A stretch of DNA of 64,000 nucleotides, taken from assembly GCF_025854375.1 (NCBI RefSeq), contig NZ_CP107575.1, forward strand, positions 2,294,001 to 2,358,000, read 5' to 3'. Each line of letters begins with the position of its first letter. Position 1 is the first letter of the stretch. Shown here in pieces: positions 16,827-25,919 of the stretch. The notes below the pieces were generated by a model. It was not told where the DNA came from and ran no database searches. It was given only the letters and a program-made list of their open reading frames with translations. The translations under genes and the position numbers were made by a program. The DNA comes from Glutamicibacter sp. JL.03c (GTDB lineage: Bacteria > Actinomycetota > Actinomycetes > Actinomycetales > Micrococcaceae).

Positions 16827-17638
16827 TGGCACCTTCAACTTTTATCGCAACAAAGGCGCATCGCCGCTTCACTGAGTTCGCCAATGCTGTGCGCCGGCAG
16901 CGGACCATCGGGATCTGCTACGGACAAGCTGGAATCGGCAAAACCCTCTCGGCTAAACGCTATGCCAACTGGAGCCCGAAAGCCGCGGCATTAGTAGAGG
17001 AATGGGGTCGCTTGGAGGACAGTGACCTCCAAATCTATAAGGATCTAGCCAAAACGCGGACCGTCTTCTTCACCCCAGGGGTATTGACGACACCTAAGCA
17101 AATCAAAGAAGAGCTCTCACTGATCACTAATCGGACCTCGATCGGCATTCACCAACATCTCGATACTGTAGGCGTCACGAACGGTCCGATGAATCAAGAC
17201 AAGCATGTGGAGCTGATCATCGTCGACGAGTCGGAACGACTCAACGCCACTGCCTTGGAAGTGCTGCGAGATAGGTATGACAGGAACAATATCGCTCTGA
17301 TGCTGATTGGGATGCCCGGCATAGAAAAGCAGTTCAGCCGATATCCTCAGCTCTATAGCCGTGTCGGCTTCGCCCACGAATACCGTCCGCTTGCGCAGGA
17401 TGAACTGCATTTCGTACTGCAACGAAAGTGGCGTGCCCTCGGCAAAACCCTGGATTTGGAGGACTTCACCGATACGCAAGCTGTCGCGGCGATCGCGCGC
17501 ATCACGCGCGGTAATTTCCGGCTGATTGATCGGCTCTTCGCACAGATGCAGAGGGTAATGAAGATCAGTGAGCTGGACACAATTACCGATGACGTTGTTG
17601 AAGCAGCGCGTTCCACGCTCGTTATCGGAATCGGTTGA
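16826..17638 (+). CDS. TniB/MuB-like AAA+ transposition ATPase
   Basis: This 270-residue ATPase has Walker A CYGQAGIGKTLSAKRY near residue 33, Walker B ELIIVDESERL near residue 133 and a sensor region LMLIGMPGIEKQ. Proteins of this kind select target DNA and activate the DDE transposase. The start overlaps the transposase stop by one base (TAATG), so translation is coupled. The gene looks intact. The 220 bases that follow hold the presumed right end and no gene. Confidence 0.88.
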   Translation: MAPSTFIATKAHRRFTEFANAVRRQRTIGICYGQAGIGKTLSAKRYANWSPKAAALVEEWGRLEDSDLQIYKDLAKTRTVFFTPGVLTTPKQIKEELSLITNRTSIGIHQHLDTVGVTNGPMNQDKHVELIIVDESERLNATALEVLRDRYDRNNIALMLIGMPGIEKQFSRYPQLYSRVGFAHEYRPLAQDELHFVLQRKWRALGKTLDLEDFTDTQAVAAIARITRGNFRLIDRLFAQMQRVMKISELDTITDDVVEAARSTLVIGIG

Positions 17639-17858
17639 ACCGCCCTGAGTAGCTGCGCGAAAACCGCCAAATCAAGCTAACAGTCACAGCCTGTGCGCAG
17701 AGCGGATAATCCGTCGGAGCCCATCGCCATCCTTCCTCGTCCATTCCGTGTTTCAGGAAGCACTGTCGCCAGGTTCAGCCTACCTCTCCCCATGGTCTCC
17801 GGGCCTTCGGACTTCAGCTTTCATGGCCAAGGATCCAGTACGCGTGCAGAATGGGCTT

Positions 17859-18359
17859 ATGAACATTACGGATGTCTTTGCCGATTTCGCCCAGCGCCCC
17901 GTCGAGGCTGCCCGCAACCTCCCGGCGCTTTCTGCCGAGCAGCTCAATGCCCACCCAGCCGGGCACCCGAACTCGATTGCTTGGCTGCTGTGGCACGCAG
18001 GCAGGGAAATCGACGTTCAGCTGGCCCATCTGAGCGGAGGGAACGAAGTCTGGGAATCCTACCGCGGCAAATTCGGTCTGGGTGACCTCGGCGATTCCGT
18101 AGGTTACGGCCATTCAAGCAATCAGGCCCATCAGATCCGGGTTTCAGACCAGCAGGTGCTCGTGGACTATGTTCAAGCCTGCTTGAAGTCTCTCATCGAG
18201 TACACCGGAACGCTTTCAGAAGAAGACCTGGACGAGGTGATCGACCATGACTGGGATCCCCCGGTGACTCGTGGAGTGCGTCTGGTCTCCCTCATTGATG
18301 ATGCTACCCAGCATGTCGCCCAGGCCGCCTACGCGGCCGGTGCTGTAGCAGGGCAATAG
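17859..18359 (+). CDS. DinB/DUF664 family protein (mycothiol-transferase type)
   Basis: This 166-residue four-helix protein of the DinB superfamily belongs to the DUF664-like branch that includes mycothiol-dependent S-transferases and isomerases of actinobacteria. Metal-ligand positions are visible as His in SIAWLLWHAGREID and His in DDATQHVAQAAY. The ATG at 17859 is used because the family starts here. Upstream in-frame codons to 17748 look non-coding and lie next to the transposon end. The substrate is unknown. Confidence 0.75.
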   Translation: MNITDVFADFAQRPVEAARNLPALSAEQLNAHPAGHPNSIAWLLWHAGREIDVQLAHLSGGNEVWESYRGKFGLGDLGDSVGYGHSSNQAHQIRVSDQQVLVDYVQACLKSLIEYTGTLSEEDLDEVIDHDWDPPVTRGVRLVSLIDDATQHVAQAAYAAGAVAGQ

Positions 18360-18582
18360 CCATAACCGCGGAACACGTGCACCCTTGATGGCCATCCAGA
18401 ACGCAATGGCCCTGAAGAGTCCTCGAGGCGTCTGACAATGAATCAGCCGACAAGCCATGGGCTGCCTTTCCCTGCTCGTCAGTCATACTGACCGGCATCA
18501 CCACCATGCACGTTGGCCTGGGCGAGGAATCCGCGCAGCCAGATGTCGACCTGATTCCGCGAGTACTAGTTGGAGGTCCACA

Positions 18583-19332
18583 ATGAATATCGAAGTCGCC
18601 CGTGCGGACGAACTCGGAGAGGAGTGCCGGTACCAGATCTCGGAAGTTCTCACGCAAGGTTTCGCCGAGGATTTCGCCTTCTTCTCCAAGAACGCGAAAA
18701 AACTCGCCGATGCGTTCGCTCCGATGCTCGTCCTGGAGTGCTTCCATATTGCGCTGGTCGATGGCAAGCCCGCCGCTGTCGCGGCCGTCACCGAAGGTGA
18801 ACAGGAGTGCTTCCGGCTGGATCGGCACGAGCTCCAGCGCGTGCTCGGTCCACTACACGGGTTGATCAGCTATCGGATCATCCAAAGCCAATTCATGGGG
18901 TCATACGATGATGCCCGCGATGGCCTGACCGAGATTGCCTTCGTCACGACAGCACCGCAGCATCAGGGCCGAGGCGTAGCTACCGCGCTGATGCGCCGGC
19001 TTCTGGAACTGCCCGCCGACCAGTTCGTGCTGCGCGATATCAAGGACACCAACACCGCTGCCCTCGCTCTGTACACCAAGCTCGGATTCACCGAGACGCA
19101 GCGTCGACGGATCAAGTTTGCGAAACGAGCTGGGTTCCGCGCATATGTTTCGATGGGCCTCAAACGTGCGGAGGCCGGCGGAAGAAGAGCACCCGGATGG
19201 GTCAGGCCCGGTAGCGCGCTTCGGTTTGCACCCCTAGCTAGGACCCTAGGGACAAGCGAAGTTCAACCGGATGGCGGCGCGGATCAGGTTCTGGGGCCGT
19301 CCGTTCACCCGCCGCAACGCGGGGCCTGGTAG
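18583..19332 (+). CDS. GNAT family N-acetyltransferase with unusual C-terminal tail
   Basis: This 249-residue protein has its GNAT core in residues about 1-195, with the acetyl-CoA loop APQHQGRGVATALMRRLLE and the ending ALALYTKLGFTE. TGGAGG precedes the ATG at 18583. After YVSMGLKRAE, where such enzymes normally end, about 55 residues follow that are Pro/Gly/Arg-rich and look untypical. The original stop may have been lost. The acceptor is unknown. The 220 bases upstream hold no gene. Confidence 0.72.
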   Translation: MNIEVARADELGEECRYQISEVLTQGFAEDFAFFSKNAKKLADAFAPMLVLECFHIALVDGKPAAVAAVTEGEQECFRLDRHELQRVLGPLHGLISYRIIQSQFMGSYDDARDGLTEIAFVTTAPQHQGRGVATALMRRLLELPADQFVLRDIKDTNTAALALYTKLGFTETQRRRIKFAKRAGFRAYVSMGLKRAEAGGRRAPGWVRPGSALRFAPLARTLGTSEVQPDGGADQVLGPSVHPPQRGAW

Positions 19333-19462
19333 CGTCGGCTGCTTTCGGCGTTGCACCTAAAGGGAAAATGGCTGGTGCCCCTTGAACGGCATCCGTGTTG
19401 CGGAGAAACTATCTTCTCCGCCCAGAATAATTTTCCGATGACTCGGTTCCCAGACGCACGAA

Positions 19463-19492
19463 CGCCCCCGGTTCCGAAGGAAACCGAGGGCG
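19463..19492 (-). terminator. hairpin between convergent GNAT and ychF genes
   Basis: CGCCCCCGGTT and AACCGAGGGCG form a stem with a short GAAGG-type loop and one or two mismatches. It lies 17 bases past the ychF stop on the reverse strand. No long T-run follows, so it is a moderate candidate that could serve both directions. Confidence 0.5.
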
Positions 19493-19508
19493 CTTGAGCT
19501 GAGAAGTC

Positions 19509-20594
19509 CTAGACGTTGAAGCGGAACTCCACGACGTCGCCGTCCTTCATGATGTAGTCCTTGCCCTCAATGCGGGCCTTGCCTGCGGACTTGGCATTGG
19601 CAACGGAGCCCAGCTCCACCAGGTCATCGAAGGCCACAACCTCGGCCTTGATGAAGCCACGCTGGAAGTCGGTGTGGATCACGCCGGCGGCCTCCGGAGC
19701 GGTGGCGCCGCGGCGGATGGTCCACGCACGGGTTTCCTTTGGACCAGCGGTCAGGTAGGACTGCAGGCCCAAGGTGTCGTAGCCAACGCGAGCCAGCTTG
19801 TCCAGCCCGGACTCTTCGATGCCGGCATCTTCGAGCATCTCCAGCGCCTCATCCTCTTCCAGCTCGGCCAGCTCGGCCTCGAACTGGGCATCCAGGAAGA
19901 TGGCCTCGGCAGGGGCGACCAGCTCGGAGAGCTTAGCCTGCATGTCCTTGTCGGCCAGGCCTGCCTCATCGGTGTTGAACACGTAGATGAATGGCTTGCT
20001 GGTCATCAACTGCATCGGTGCCAGCTCTTCGAGGTCCACGCCATTGGCCTTGCCGGCGGCGAACAGGGTCTTGCCCTCTTCCAGGACCTTCTGGGCTGCC
20101 AGCAGGTTGTCCATGAAGGACTTCTCGATCTTCTTGCTGCGCAGCTCCTTCTCAAGGCGTGGCAGCTGGTTCTCGATGGTCTGCAGGTCGGCCAGCACCA
20201 GCTCGGTAGCAATGGTCTCGATATCCGATTCCGGGTCCACCTTGCCGTTGACGTGGATGACGTCGTCGTTCACAAAAGCACGGGTCACCTGGCAGATGGC
20301 GTCGGCTTCGCGGATGTTGGCCAGGAACTTGTTGCCCAGGCCTTCGCCTTCCGAAGCGCCCTTGACGATGCCGGCGATATCCACGAAGGATACGGTCGCT
20401 GGCAGGATGCGCTCGGAGTTGAAGATTCCGGCGAGAACCTTCAGGCGCGAATCTGGCAACGGCACGATACCCACGTTGGGTTCAATGGTTGCGAACGGGT
20501 AGTTGGCTGCCAGCACCTGGGCACGGGTCAGCGCGTTGAACATGGTGGACTTGCCAACGTTGGGCAGTCCGACGATTCCGATAGTAAGAGCCAC
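19509..20594 (-). CDS. ychF: redox-regulated ATPase YchF (Obg-like)
   Basis: This 361-residue P-loop protein of the TRAFAC class binds ribosomes and prefers ATP. The P-loop GIVGLPNVGKSTMFNALT lies at the N-terminus. A YPFATIEPNVG switch region follows, then DIAGIVKGASEGEGLGNKFL (G3). The usual NKxD is replaced by N-T-D-E, the signature of YchF's altered base preference. A TGS domain closes the protein (EVVAFDDLVELG through KDYIMKDGDVVEFRF). Full length. The gene is transcribed towards the terminator at 19463. Confidence 0.96.
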   Translation of the reverse strand: MALTIGIVGLPNVGKSTMFNALTRAQVLAANYPFATIEPNVGIVPLPDSRLKVLAGIFNSERILPATVSFVDIAGIVKGASEGEGLGNKFLANIREADAICQVTRAFVNDDVIHVNGKVDPESDIETIATELVLADLQTIENQLPRLEKELRSKKIEKSFMDNLLAAQKVLEEGKTLFAAGKANGVDLEELAPMQLMTSKPFIYVFNTDEAGLADKDMQAKLSELVAPAEAIFLDAQFEAELAELEEDEALEMLEDAGIEESGLDKLARVGYDTLGLQSYLTAGPKETRAWTIRRGATAPEAAGVIHTDFQRGFIKAEVVAFDDLVELGSVANAKSAGKARIEGKDYIMKDGDVVEFRFNV

Positions 20595-20656
20595 GGGAGA
20601 AAATTCTACCTTTTGCTAGTGATGAGCGCTCAATTATCTACTGGCGCGTGAATTCT

Positions 20657-21754
20657 TTAGTTGCCCTGCGGGCGGGCACCGCGGCCACCAAGGGCCCGTT
20701 CCTCATCGCCGGCTTCCTTGAGCTTGCCGCGGATTTCCTTGGGCAGCGAGAAGATGATGTCTTCTTCCGCGGTGGTCACCTCGGAGACGTCGTTGAATCC
20801 GTAGTCGGCCAGCAGCGAGACGACCTCGCGCACCAGCACCTCGGGCACCGAGGCACCGGAAGTCACGCCCACGGTGGACACGCCCTCGAACCAGGACTCG
20901 TCCACCTCGTTGGCGAAGTCCACGCGATAGGCGGCCTTGGCCCCGTGATCAAGCGCCACCTCGACCAGGCGGACCGAATTCGAGGAATTGGCTGAGCCGA
21001 CCACGATGACCAGGTCGGCCTGCGGGGCGATGTTCTTGATCGCTGCCTGGCGGTTGGTGGTGGCGTAGCAGATGTCATCGCTGGGCGGATCCTGCAGATT
21101 CGGGAAGCGCTTGCGCAACCGGCGCACGATCTCCATGGTCTCATCCACGCTCAGGGTGGTCTGCGAGAGCCAGATCAGCTTGTCCGGATCCTTCACCTGG
21201 ACGGTGTCGGCTTCTTCCGGATTGTTCACGATGGTGGTCACTTCCGGAGCTTCGCCGTAGGTGCCTTCCACTTCTTCATGGCCTTCGTGGCCGATCAGCA
21301 GAATTTCGTAGTCGTTCTTGGCGAAGCGCACGGCTTCGCGGTGCACCTTGGTCACCAGCGGGCAGGTGGCATCAATGGTCTGCAGGTTGCGATCGGCTGC
21401 GGACTGGACCACTGCCGGGGAGACGCCATGGGCGGAGAAGACCACCAGTGCGCCTTCCGGGACCTCTTCGTTTTCCTCCACGAAGATCGCCCCGCGGGCC
21501 TCGAGTTCGGAGACCACGTGCAGGTTGTGCACGATCTGCTTGCGCACGTAGACCGGAGGGCCATAGTGCTCCAAGGCCTTTTCGACGGCCACTACAGCAC
21601 GGTCCACGCCAGCGCAGTAGCCACGCGGGGCCGCGAGCAGGACCTTGCGCTCGGATACCTGCGGGGAGGCCGCTGCGATCTCGGCCGGAGTGCGGCGAAC
21701 GCGCGGAATCCGTGGGACTGGCAGCGATACCGGAATGGAAGTGGAAGTAGCCAT
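20657..21754 (-). CDS. ispH: 4-hydroxy-3-methylbut-2-enyl diphosphate reductase
   Basis: This is the last enzyme of the MEP isoprenoid pathway, a [4Fe-4S] reductase making IPP and DMAPP. The three cluster cysteines are seen in [24 protein letters not shown] and [11 protein letters not shown]. Active-site HGVSPAV and [10 protein letters not shown] blocks are present. Its 365 residues include a normal actinobacterial N-terminal extension. The gene precedes ychF on the same strand, 62 bases away. Confidence 0.96.
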   Translation of the reverse strand: MATSTSIPVSLPVPRIPRVRRTPAEIAAASPQVSERKVLLAAPRGYCAGVDRAVVAVEKALEHYGPPVYVRKQIVHNLHVVSELEARGAIFVEENEEVPEGALVVFSAHGVSPAVVQSAADRNLQTIDATCPLVTKVHREAVRFAKNDYEILLIGHEGHEEVEGTYGEAPEVTTIVNNPEEADTVQVKDPDKLIWLSQTTLSVDETMEIVRRLRKRFPNLQDPPSDDICYATTNRQAAIKNIAPQADLVIVVGSANSSNSVRLVEVALDHGAKAAYRVDFANEVDESWFEGVSTVGVTSGASVPEVLVREVVSLLADYGFNDVSEVTTAEEDIIFSLPKEIRGKLKEAGDEERALGGRGARPQGN

Positions 21755-21856
21755 ACCTCTAGTCTACGAACTGCATGCAAGTTAGCCCATGCTCATATGA
21801 TGCGTGCCACCCTTTGCGCCCTGTGAGTTCCACCTCCACCGCACCGCTGTCACTGC

Positions 21857-23050
21857 TCAGCACGGCAGCGAGCTGGGCAGCTTGACGCTGGTAGTGAGAA
21901 TCGAGCCGGCCGAATCGCTGCCCCGGTAGGCGCGGCAGACCCCAATTCCACGCTTGGCCAAGTTGGCTTTGATCTGCCGCAGCGAATCCGGCGAGAAGCC
22001 GTACCACTGCATGTGCATCAAGACGGTGTCGCCGGTCGAGGCGGCGGAGGCCCTGGAGATGGTGATGGACTTGGATTTCACCTTCCAGTCCTCGGTATCC
22101 CGTGTCCAGGTCCACGGTGCCATGCCACGCGAATCGTAACCACAACGGACTGAAGCGTCGATGGCCCCGTAGGGCGGGCGTCCAAAGTTCGTGTGCACTC
22201 CGGAACCGCTCAGCTGCGCTCCGACCTGTTGGCAGCTCAGCGGCCGCAGATCAGGGTGGCTGACCGAATGGTTGATCACCCATTGGCCCTTGGCTCGGGC
22301 CAGGCTGGCCAGATCCGCCCCGTAGCGGGACTTATAGGAAGACAGGCAATCGCCGGTAGGTGCTATCACCAGGCCGATGTTGGCACTGGCTGCATAGTCA
22401 ATGGCTGCCTTGTAGGAGCTCAGGTTACTTGGGCAATCATCAAAAGTCAGCACCACCCGCGAAGTGCGGTTTGGCCCCTTACTCAGTGGTGTTGCCGGTG
22501 GCTTGGGATAGGCAGTGACATAACTGCCGCTGACCCAGCCGGTGTATCCCCCGTAGCTGACCCGATACCAGCCGTTGGAGGCGCGGGCATAGGCCGGCAC
22601 CGTGGCCCCTTTCGGGATGGTCACCAGGATCCGGTAGCTGGTGGAAGTGCCGGTGCGCAGGTTCAGGCTGTCGAGGGTTCGCACCGTGGCTGCCACGACG
22701 TAGTAGTTGCTGACATACCCGGTGCGCCCGTCATAGCTGACCTTGTACCAGCCGTTTGATGCCCGCCCCAGGACCGGGACCGAGGTGCCCTTGGGAATGC
22801 TCGCCAGAACCGAATACGAGGTGGAAGGTCCAGTGCGCAGGTTCAGGATGTCGGTGGTGCGCACCCGTGCTGGCAAGTCGATGGATAGCTCGGCGGCCAC
22901 CGCGACACTTGCCGTCCGGGCTGCCGGCACTATGTTGCCCGCGGGCATTGCGGCCGCAGCGAATGGAATCGATCCGGTCATGAGCCCGATGGCCAGAGCC
23001 ACCGAGCCCACAGATCGTGCGGTGGCGCGACGAGATGTTTCCCCAAACAT
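21857..23050 (-). CDS. secreted polysaccharide deacetylase (NodB) with two SH3b domains
   Basis: This 397-residue exported protein has, after a signal segment (SVALAIGLMTGSIPFAAAAM), two bacterial SH3 domains (NLRTGPSTSYSVLASIPKG and NLRTGTSTSYRILVTIPKG) that bind cell wall. The C-terminal half is a NodB carbohydrate esterase: metal and base motifs VVLTFDDCP, NHSVSHPDL, FGRPPYGAID, DTEDW and VLMHM. Motif 1 has Cys where Gly is usual (TFDDGP). ATG 23050 follows AAGGACG. It likely deacetylates peptidoglycan. It is divergent from xseA, with the shared promoter region at 23051-23344. Confidence 0.9.
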   Translation of the reverse strand: MFGETSRRATARSVGSVALAIGLMTGSIPFAAAAMPAGNIVPAARTASVAVAAELSIDLPARVRTTDILNLRTGPSTSYSVLASIPKGTSVPVLGRASNGWYKVSYDGRTGYVSNYYVVAATVRTLDSLNLRTGTSTSYRILVTIPKGATVPAYARASNGWYRVSYGGYTGWVSGSYVTAYPKPPATPLSKGPNRTSRVVLTFDDCPSNLSSYKAAIDYAASANIGLVIAPTGDCLSSYKSRYGADLASLARAKGQWVINHSVSHPDLRPLSCQQVGAQLSGSGVHTNFGRPPYGAIDASVRCGYDSRGMAPWTWTRDTEDWKVKSKSITISRASAASTGDTVLMHMQWYGFSPDSLRQIKANLAKRGIGVCRAYRGSDSAGSILTTSVKLPSSLPC

Positions 23051-23344
23051 GGCACTGCGTCCTTCAAAAAGTGCTTCCCCAATGCTCAACAGTGTCCGCC
23101 CGTCGAAGCGACCGGGCAAGAGCAAAATCCGGACTTAACCAAATTGTTGGAAATACCCTGCTTGGGGATCTTGAACCAAGAGAATGACCACAAACTTCGC
23201 CCGTTCCGTCATCATCGCTCCACCTTCGACCACCCCGACCCTCCCCGTAATTCAATGATCTGTCGGTGCCATGCGGTAGTCTCGCATGTGCCGCAGCAAT
23301 CGCGTCTGCTGGTGCCATGTTTCGATTCCCAAGGAGCGGCCCGA

Positions 23345-24607
23345 ATGGAGCCCCAGACACCAGCGAGCTTGCCAAGCACCGCCGGGCAGACCACGGCGGA
23401 GAATCCTTGGCCCTTACGCATCCTCTCGGAGAAGCTCAAGATCCATATCGAGAATTCCCCGGTGGTATGGGTGGAAGGCCAGTTGCTGGAAGCAAATGTC
23501 CGCAACGGACACGCCTACCTCACCCTGCGCGATGTGGACGCCGATTTCTCTTTCTCCGTCACCATCTGGGCCTCAACCATGCGCAAGCTGGAGACCACGC
23601 CACAGGTTGGTTCCCGTGTCGTCGCGCAGGTGAAGCCAAGCTTCTACGCGAAGACCGGACGGCTGTCGCTGAACGCCACGGATCTGCGGCCGGTTGGTTT
23701 GGGGGAACTTCTGGTTCGGCTGGAACGCCTTCGCCAAGCCCTTGGTGCCGAGGGATTATTCGCCCCGGAGCATAAGCGAGCGCTCCCGGTGCTGCCGGGC
23801 CGCATCGGCCTGATCACCGGACGCGACTCGGATGCCGAGAAGGACGTGCTGCGCAATGCCACGCTGCGCTGGCCCTCGGCGCAATTCAGGGTCATCAATA
23901 CCGCGGTGCAGGGTGTGGACGCAGCCAACCAGGTGATGGCGGCCCTCAAGGAGCTCGATAATGACCCCAATATTGATGTGATCGTTATTGCCCGCGGTGG
24001 CGGCGCGCTGGAAGATCTGCTGCCTTTCTCCAACGACGACCTGGTCCGCGCGGTCTTCGCCGCGCAGACTCCGGTGGTCTCGGCCATCGGGCACGAGGCC
24101 GACCGGCCAATCCTCGATGACGTGGCGGATTTGCGCGCCTCCACCCCCACGGATGCGGCCAAGCGCATCGTGCCTGATCTCAATGAGGAATTCACCGGCC
24201 TGCAGCTGGCCCGCAATCGACTTGAGCGCTCCATTAACAACTTGCTGGAACGCGAAACCCAGTTGCTGGCGGCCGTCCGCGAACGACCGGTGCTGGCCAA
24301 TCCGCAGGTCATGGTGACCACTCGCGCAGAGGACCTTGCCCGGTATCGGCAGCGGTCCACCGACCTGTTGCATTACCGGGTGCAGCGTGCCCGCGACGAG
24401 ATCACCCATTTGAAGTCGCAGGTCCGGGCGCTTTCGCCGCAGCAAACCTTGGACCGGGGCTATTCGGTGACGCAGCTGGCCGATGGAAGCATCGTACGGG
24501 AAGCCGCTGATGCGCCGGTCAACACCGATGTTTTCATCCGGTTAGCCTCCGGCCAGCTAGCCGCTCAAACCACTGAATCCATTCCCGCCGGCGATGCCGC
24601 GAACTAA
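23345..24607 (+). CDS. xseA: exodeoxyribonuclease VII large subunit
   Basis: This 420-residue subunit of exonuclease VII degrades single-stranded DNA in both directions. An N-terminal OB-fold ([20 protein letters not shown]) precedes the catalytic domain with [35 protein letters not shown] and [18 protein letters not shown]. The ATG at 23345 follows AAGGAG. The longer frame from 23144 runs through the promoter region and is not used. It is followed 22 bases later by xseB. Confidence 0.95.
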   Translation: MEPQTPASLPSTAGQTTAENPWPLRILSEKLKIHIENSPVVWVEGQLLEANVRNGHAYLTLRDVDADFSFSVTIWASTMRKLETTPQVGSRVVAQVKPSFYAKTGRLSLNATDLRPVGLGELLVRLERLRQALGAEGLFAPEHKRALPVLPGRIGLITGRDSDAEKDVLRNATLRWPSAQFRVINTAVQGVDAANQVMAALKELDNDPNIDVIVIARGGGALEDLLPFSNDDLVRAVFAAQTPVVSAIGHEADRPILDDVADLRASTPTDAAKRIVPDLNEEFTGLQLARNRLERSINNLLERETQLLAAVRERPVLANPQVMVTTRAEDLARYRQRSTDLLHYRVQRARDEITHLKSQVRALSPQQTLDRGYSVTQLADGSIVREAADAPVNTDVFIRLASGQLAAQTTESIPAGDAAN

Positions 24608-24629
24608 CTCGATACACCCTGGAGCCATC

Positions 24630-24860
24630 ATGACTGCACAAATCCCCGAAGATATCGCCAAGCTCTCCTACGAGCAGGCTCGCGAAGAACTGCTCACCGT
24701 GGTCAACCAATTGGAAACCGGCGGAGTCGCTTTGGAGGCCTCGCTGGCTTTGTGGGAGCGCGGCGAGGCGCTTGCGGCACACTGCGAGAATTGGCTCAAT
24801 GGCGTGTCGCAGCGCCTGGAGCAGGCCCGCGCCAAGCAGGTTGGCGCGGACGGCGAATAG
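24630..24860 (+). CDS. xseB: exodeoxyribonuclease VII small subunit
   Basis: This 76-residue small subunit is needed for exonuclease VII assembly. The family core [18 protein letters not shown] with [15 protein letters not shown] is seen, forming helices that bind the long coiled coil of XseA. GGAG lies just before the ATG at 24630. Encoded directly after xseA, in the same operon. Confidence 0.93.
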   Translation: MTAQIPEDIAKLSYEQAREELLTVVNQLETGGVALEASLALWERGEALAAHCENWLNGVSQRLEQARAKQVGADGE

Positions 24861-24878
24861 CTTCTCGTTGACGGTTGC

Positions 24879-25742
24879 CTACTTGGTAGCTTCCAGCCGA
24901 ACCTTTTCAGCAGCCACATCGAAGTTTGCTTCGGGCCACGGCACGGTGATTCGCTGCAAGGTATCCAACAGCAGTTCAGCCACGCACAAGCGTGCCCGCC
25001 ATTTCTGGTCAGCAGGCACCACCTGCCACGGTGCGGTCTTGTTATCAGTCCGATTCACGGCGATCTCGTACGCCTGCTGGTAGTCTTCCCACAGCAACCG
25101 GTCATCGATATCCCCGGGCGAGTACTTCCAGTGCTTGTCGGGGCGTTCTAGGCGTTCGGCGAGCCGCTCATACTGCTCTTCCTTGCTGATATGCAGCATC
25201 ACCTTGATGGGATGGATGTTCTGCTCCAGCAGCTGCTTCTCGAAGTCCACGATCTTGGCATAGCGGGAGTCCAAGGTCTGCGGGCTGGCTAATTCCTTCA
25301 CCCGGGCAATCAGGACATCCTCATAGTGGGAGCGGTCGAAAACTCCGACTTTTCCCCTGCCGGGCAAGTGTTTGGTAATGCGCCACAAGAAATCATGCGA
25401 GGCTTCTTCTGCCGTTGGCGCTTTGAACGCGTGATGCTCCACTCCTTGGGGATCCAGCATGCCAAGGACGTGGCGAACGATTCCGCCCTTACCCGAGGTG
25501 TCCATGCCTTGCAGGATCAGGAGCACTGACGGAGCTTCCTGACCTTGGATCGAAGCGGCGAACAGGCGCTCTTGCAGGTCCGAGAGCGGCTGGGCGATCT
25601 CCTCCATGCGCTTCTGCGCGGCCTTCTTATCCTGCGGCGCGTCCTCGGGCCACCAGTCAGGATCCTTGGCTGCCCTCTCTGATAGTTTCAGGCCCGGCTC
25701 GGCGCGCAGGGCTTCAACCAGGTTCGCAGGGTACGAGCTCAC
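24879..25742 (-). CDS. polyphosphate kinase 2 family protein
   Basis: This 287-residue PPK2-type kinase transfers phosphate between polyphosphate and nucleotides. The Walker A block LILQGMDTSGKGG is near residue 75, the Walker B/lid segment VGVFDRSHYEDVLIARV near residue 137, and a conserved HISKEEQYERL follows. It is a single-domain form. Whether it uses AMP, ADP or both is not readable. GTG 25742 follows AAGGAG with 7-base spacing. Converges with xseB, leaving 18 bases between stops. Confidence 0.88.
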   Translation of the reverse strand: MSSYPANLVEALRAEPGLKLSERAAKDPDWWPEDAPQDKKAAQKRMEEIAQPLSDLQERLFAASIQGQEAPSVLLILQGMDTSGKGGIVRHVLGMLDPQGVEHHAFKAPTAEEASHDFLWRITKHLPGRGKVGVFDRSHYEDVLIARVKELASPQTLDSRYAKIVDFEKQLLEQNIHPIKVMLHISKEEQYERLAERLERPDKHWKYSPGDIDDRLLWEDYQQAYEIAVNRTDNKTAPWQVVPADQKWRARLCVAELLLDTLQRITVPWPEANFDVAAEKVRLEATK

Positions 25743-25861
25743 AACCGACTCCTTCTATGGACTTCACTACTGTGAATCTAGGTAATTGCCAGCGTACTGG
25801 CAACAGCTGGCGGTGTCCCGAAGAAATCCGCGTGCCGGTCAATTGGCCATGCCGCGGCAAA

Positions 25862-25910
25862 GAAAAACACCACCGCATGACTTTGAATGTGTCGCGCGAT
25901 GGTGTTTTTC
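25862..25910 (-). terminator. Rho-independent terminator downstream of aminotransferase gene
   Basis: GAAAAACACCACCGC pairs with GCGATGGTGTTTTTC around a loop of about 20 bases. On the reverse strand the stem is followed by T-rich sequence, as expected for intrinsic termination of the gene ending at 25920. Confidence 0.8.
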
Positions 25911-25919
25911 TCGCTAAGG

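Larger units (their letters stand above)
14687..17638 (+). mobile_element. Tn5053/Tn552-like transposon (resolvase, DDE transposase, AAA+ ATPase)
   Basis: Three same-strand genes make a transposition module: a serine resolvase, a Mu/TniA-like DDE transposase and a TniB/MuB-like ATPase whose start overlaps the transposase stop. Such elements move by replicative cointegrate formation resolved by the serine recombinase. The resolvase frame is broken, so resolution may fail unless supplied in trans. True ends lie outside the stated coding span. Candidate sequence at 17670-17690 could be the right end, but I found no clear matching left copy. No target-site duplication was found. Confidence 0.75.

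Noticed and set aside
14400-17720. Terminal inverted repeats of the transposon
   Set aside because: A GTTAG-containing stretch on both sides was compared, but the match is too short and imperfect to define ends.
19674-20651. 325-codon plus-strand frame
   Set aside because: Antisense to ychF; no recognisable motif.
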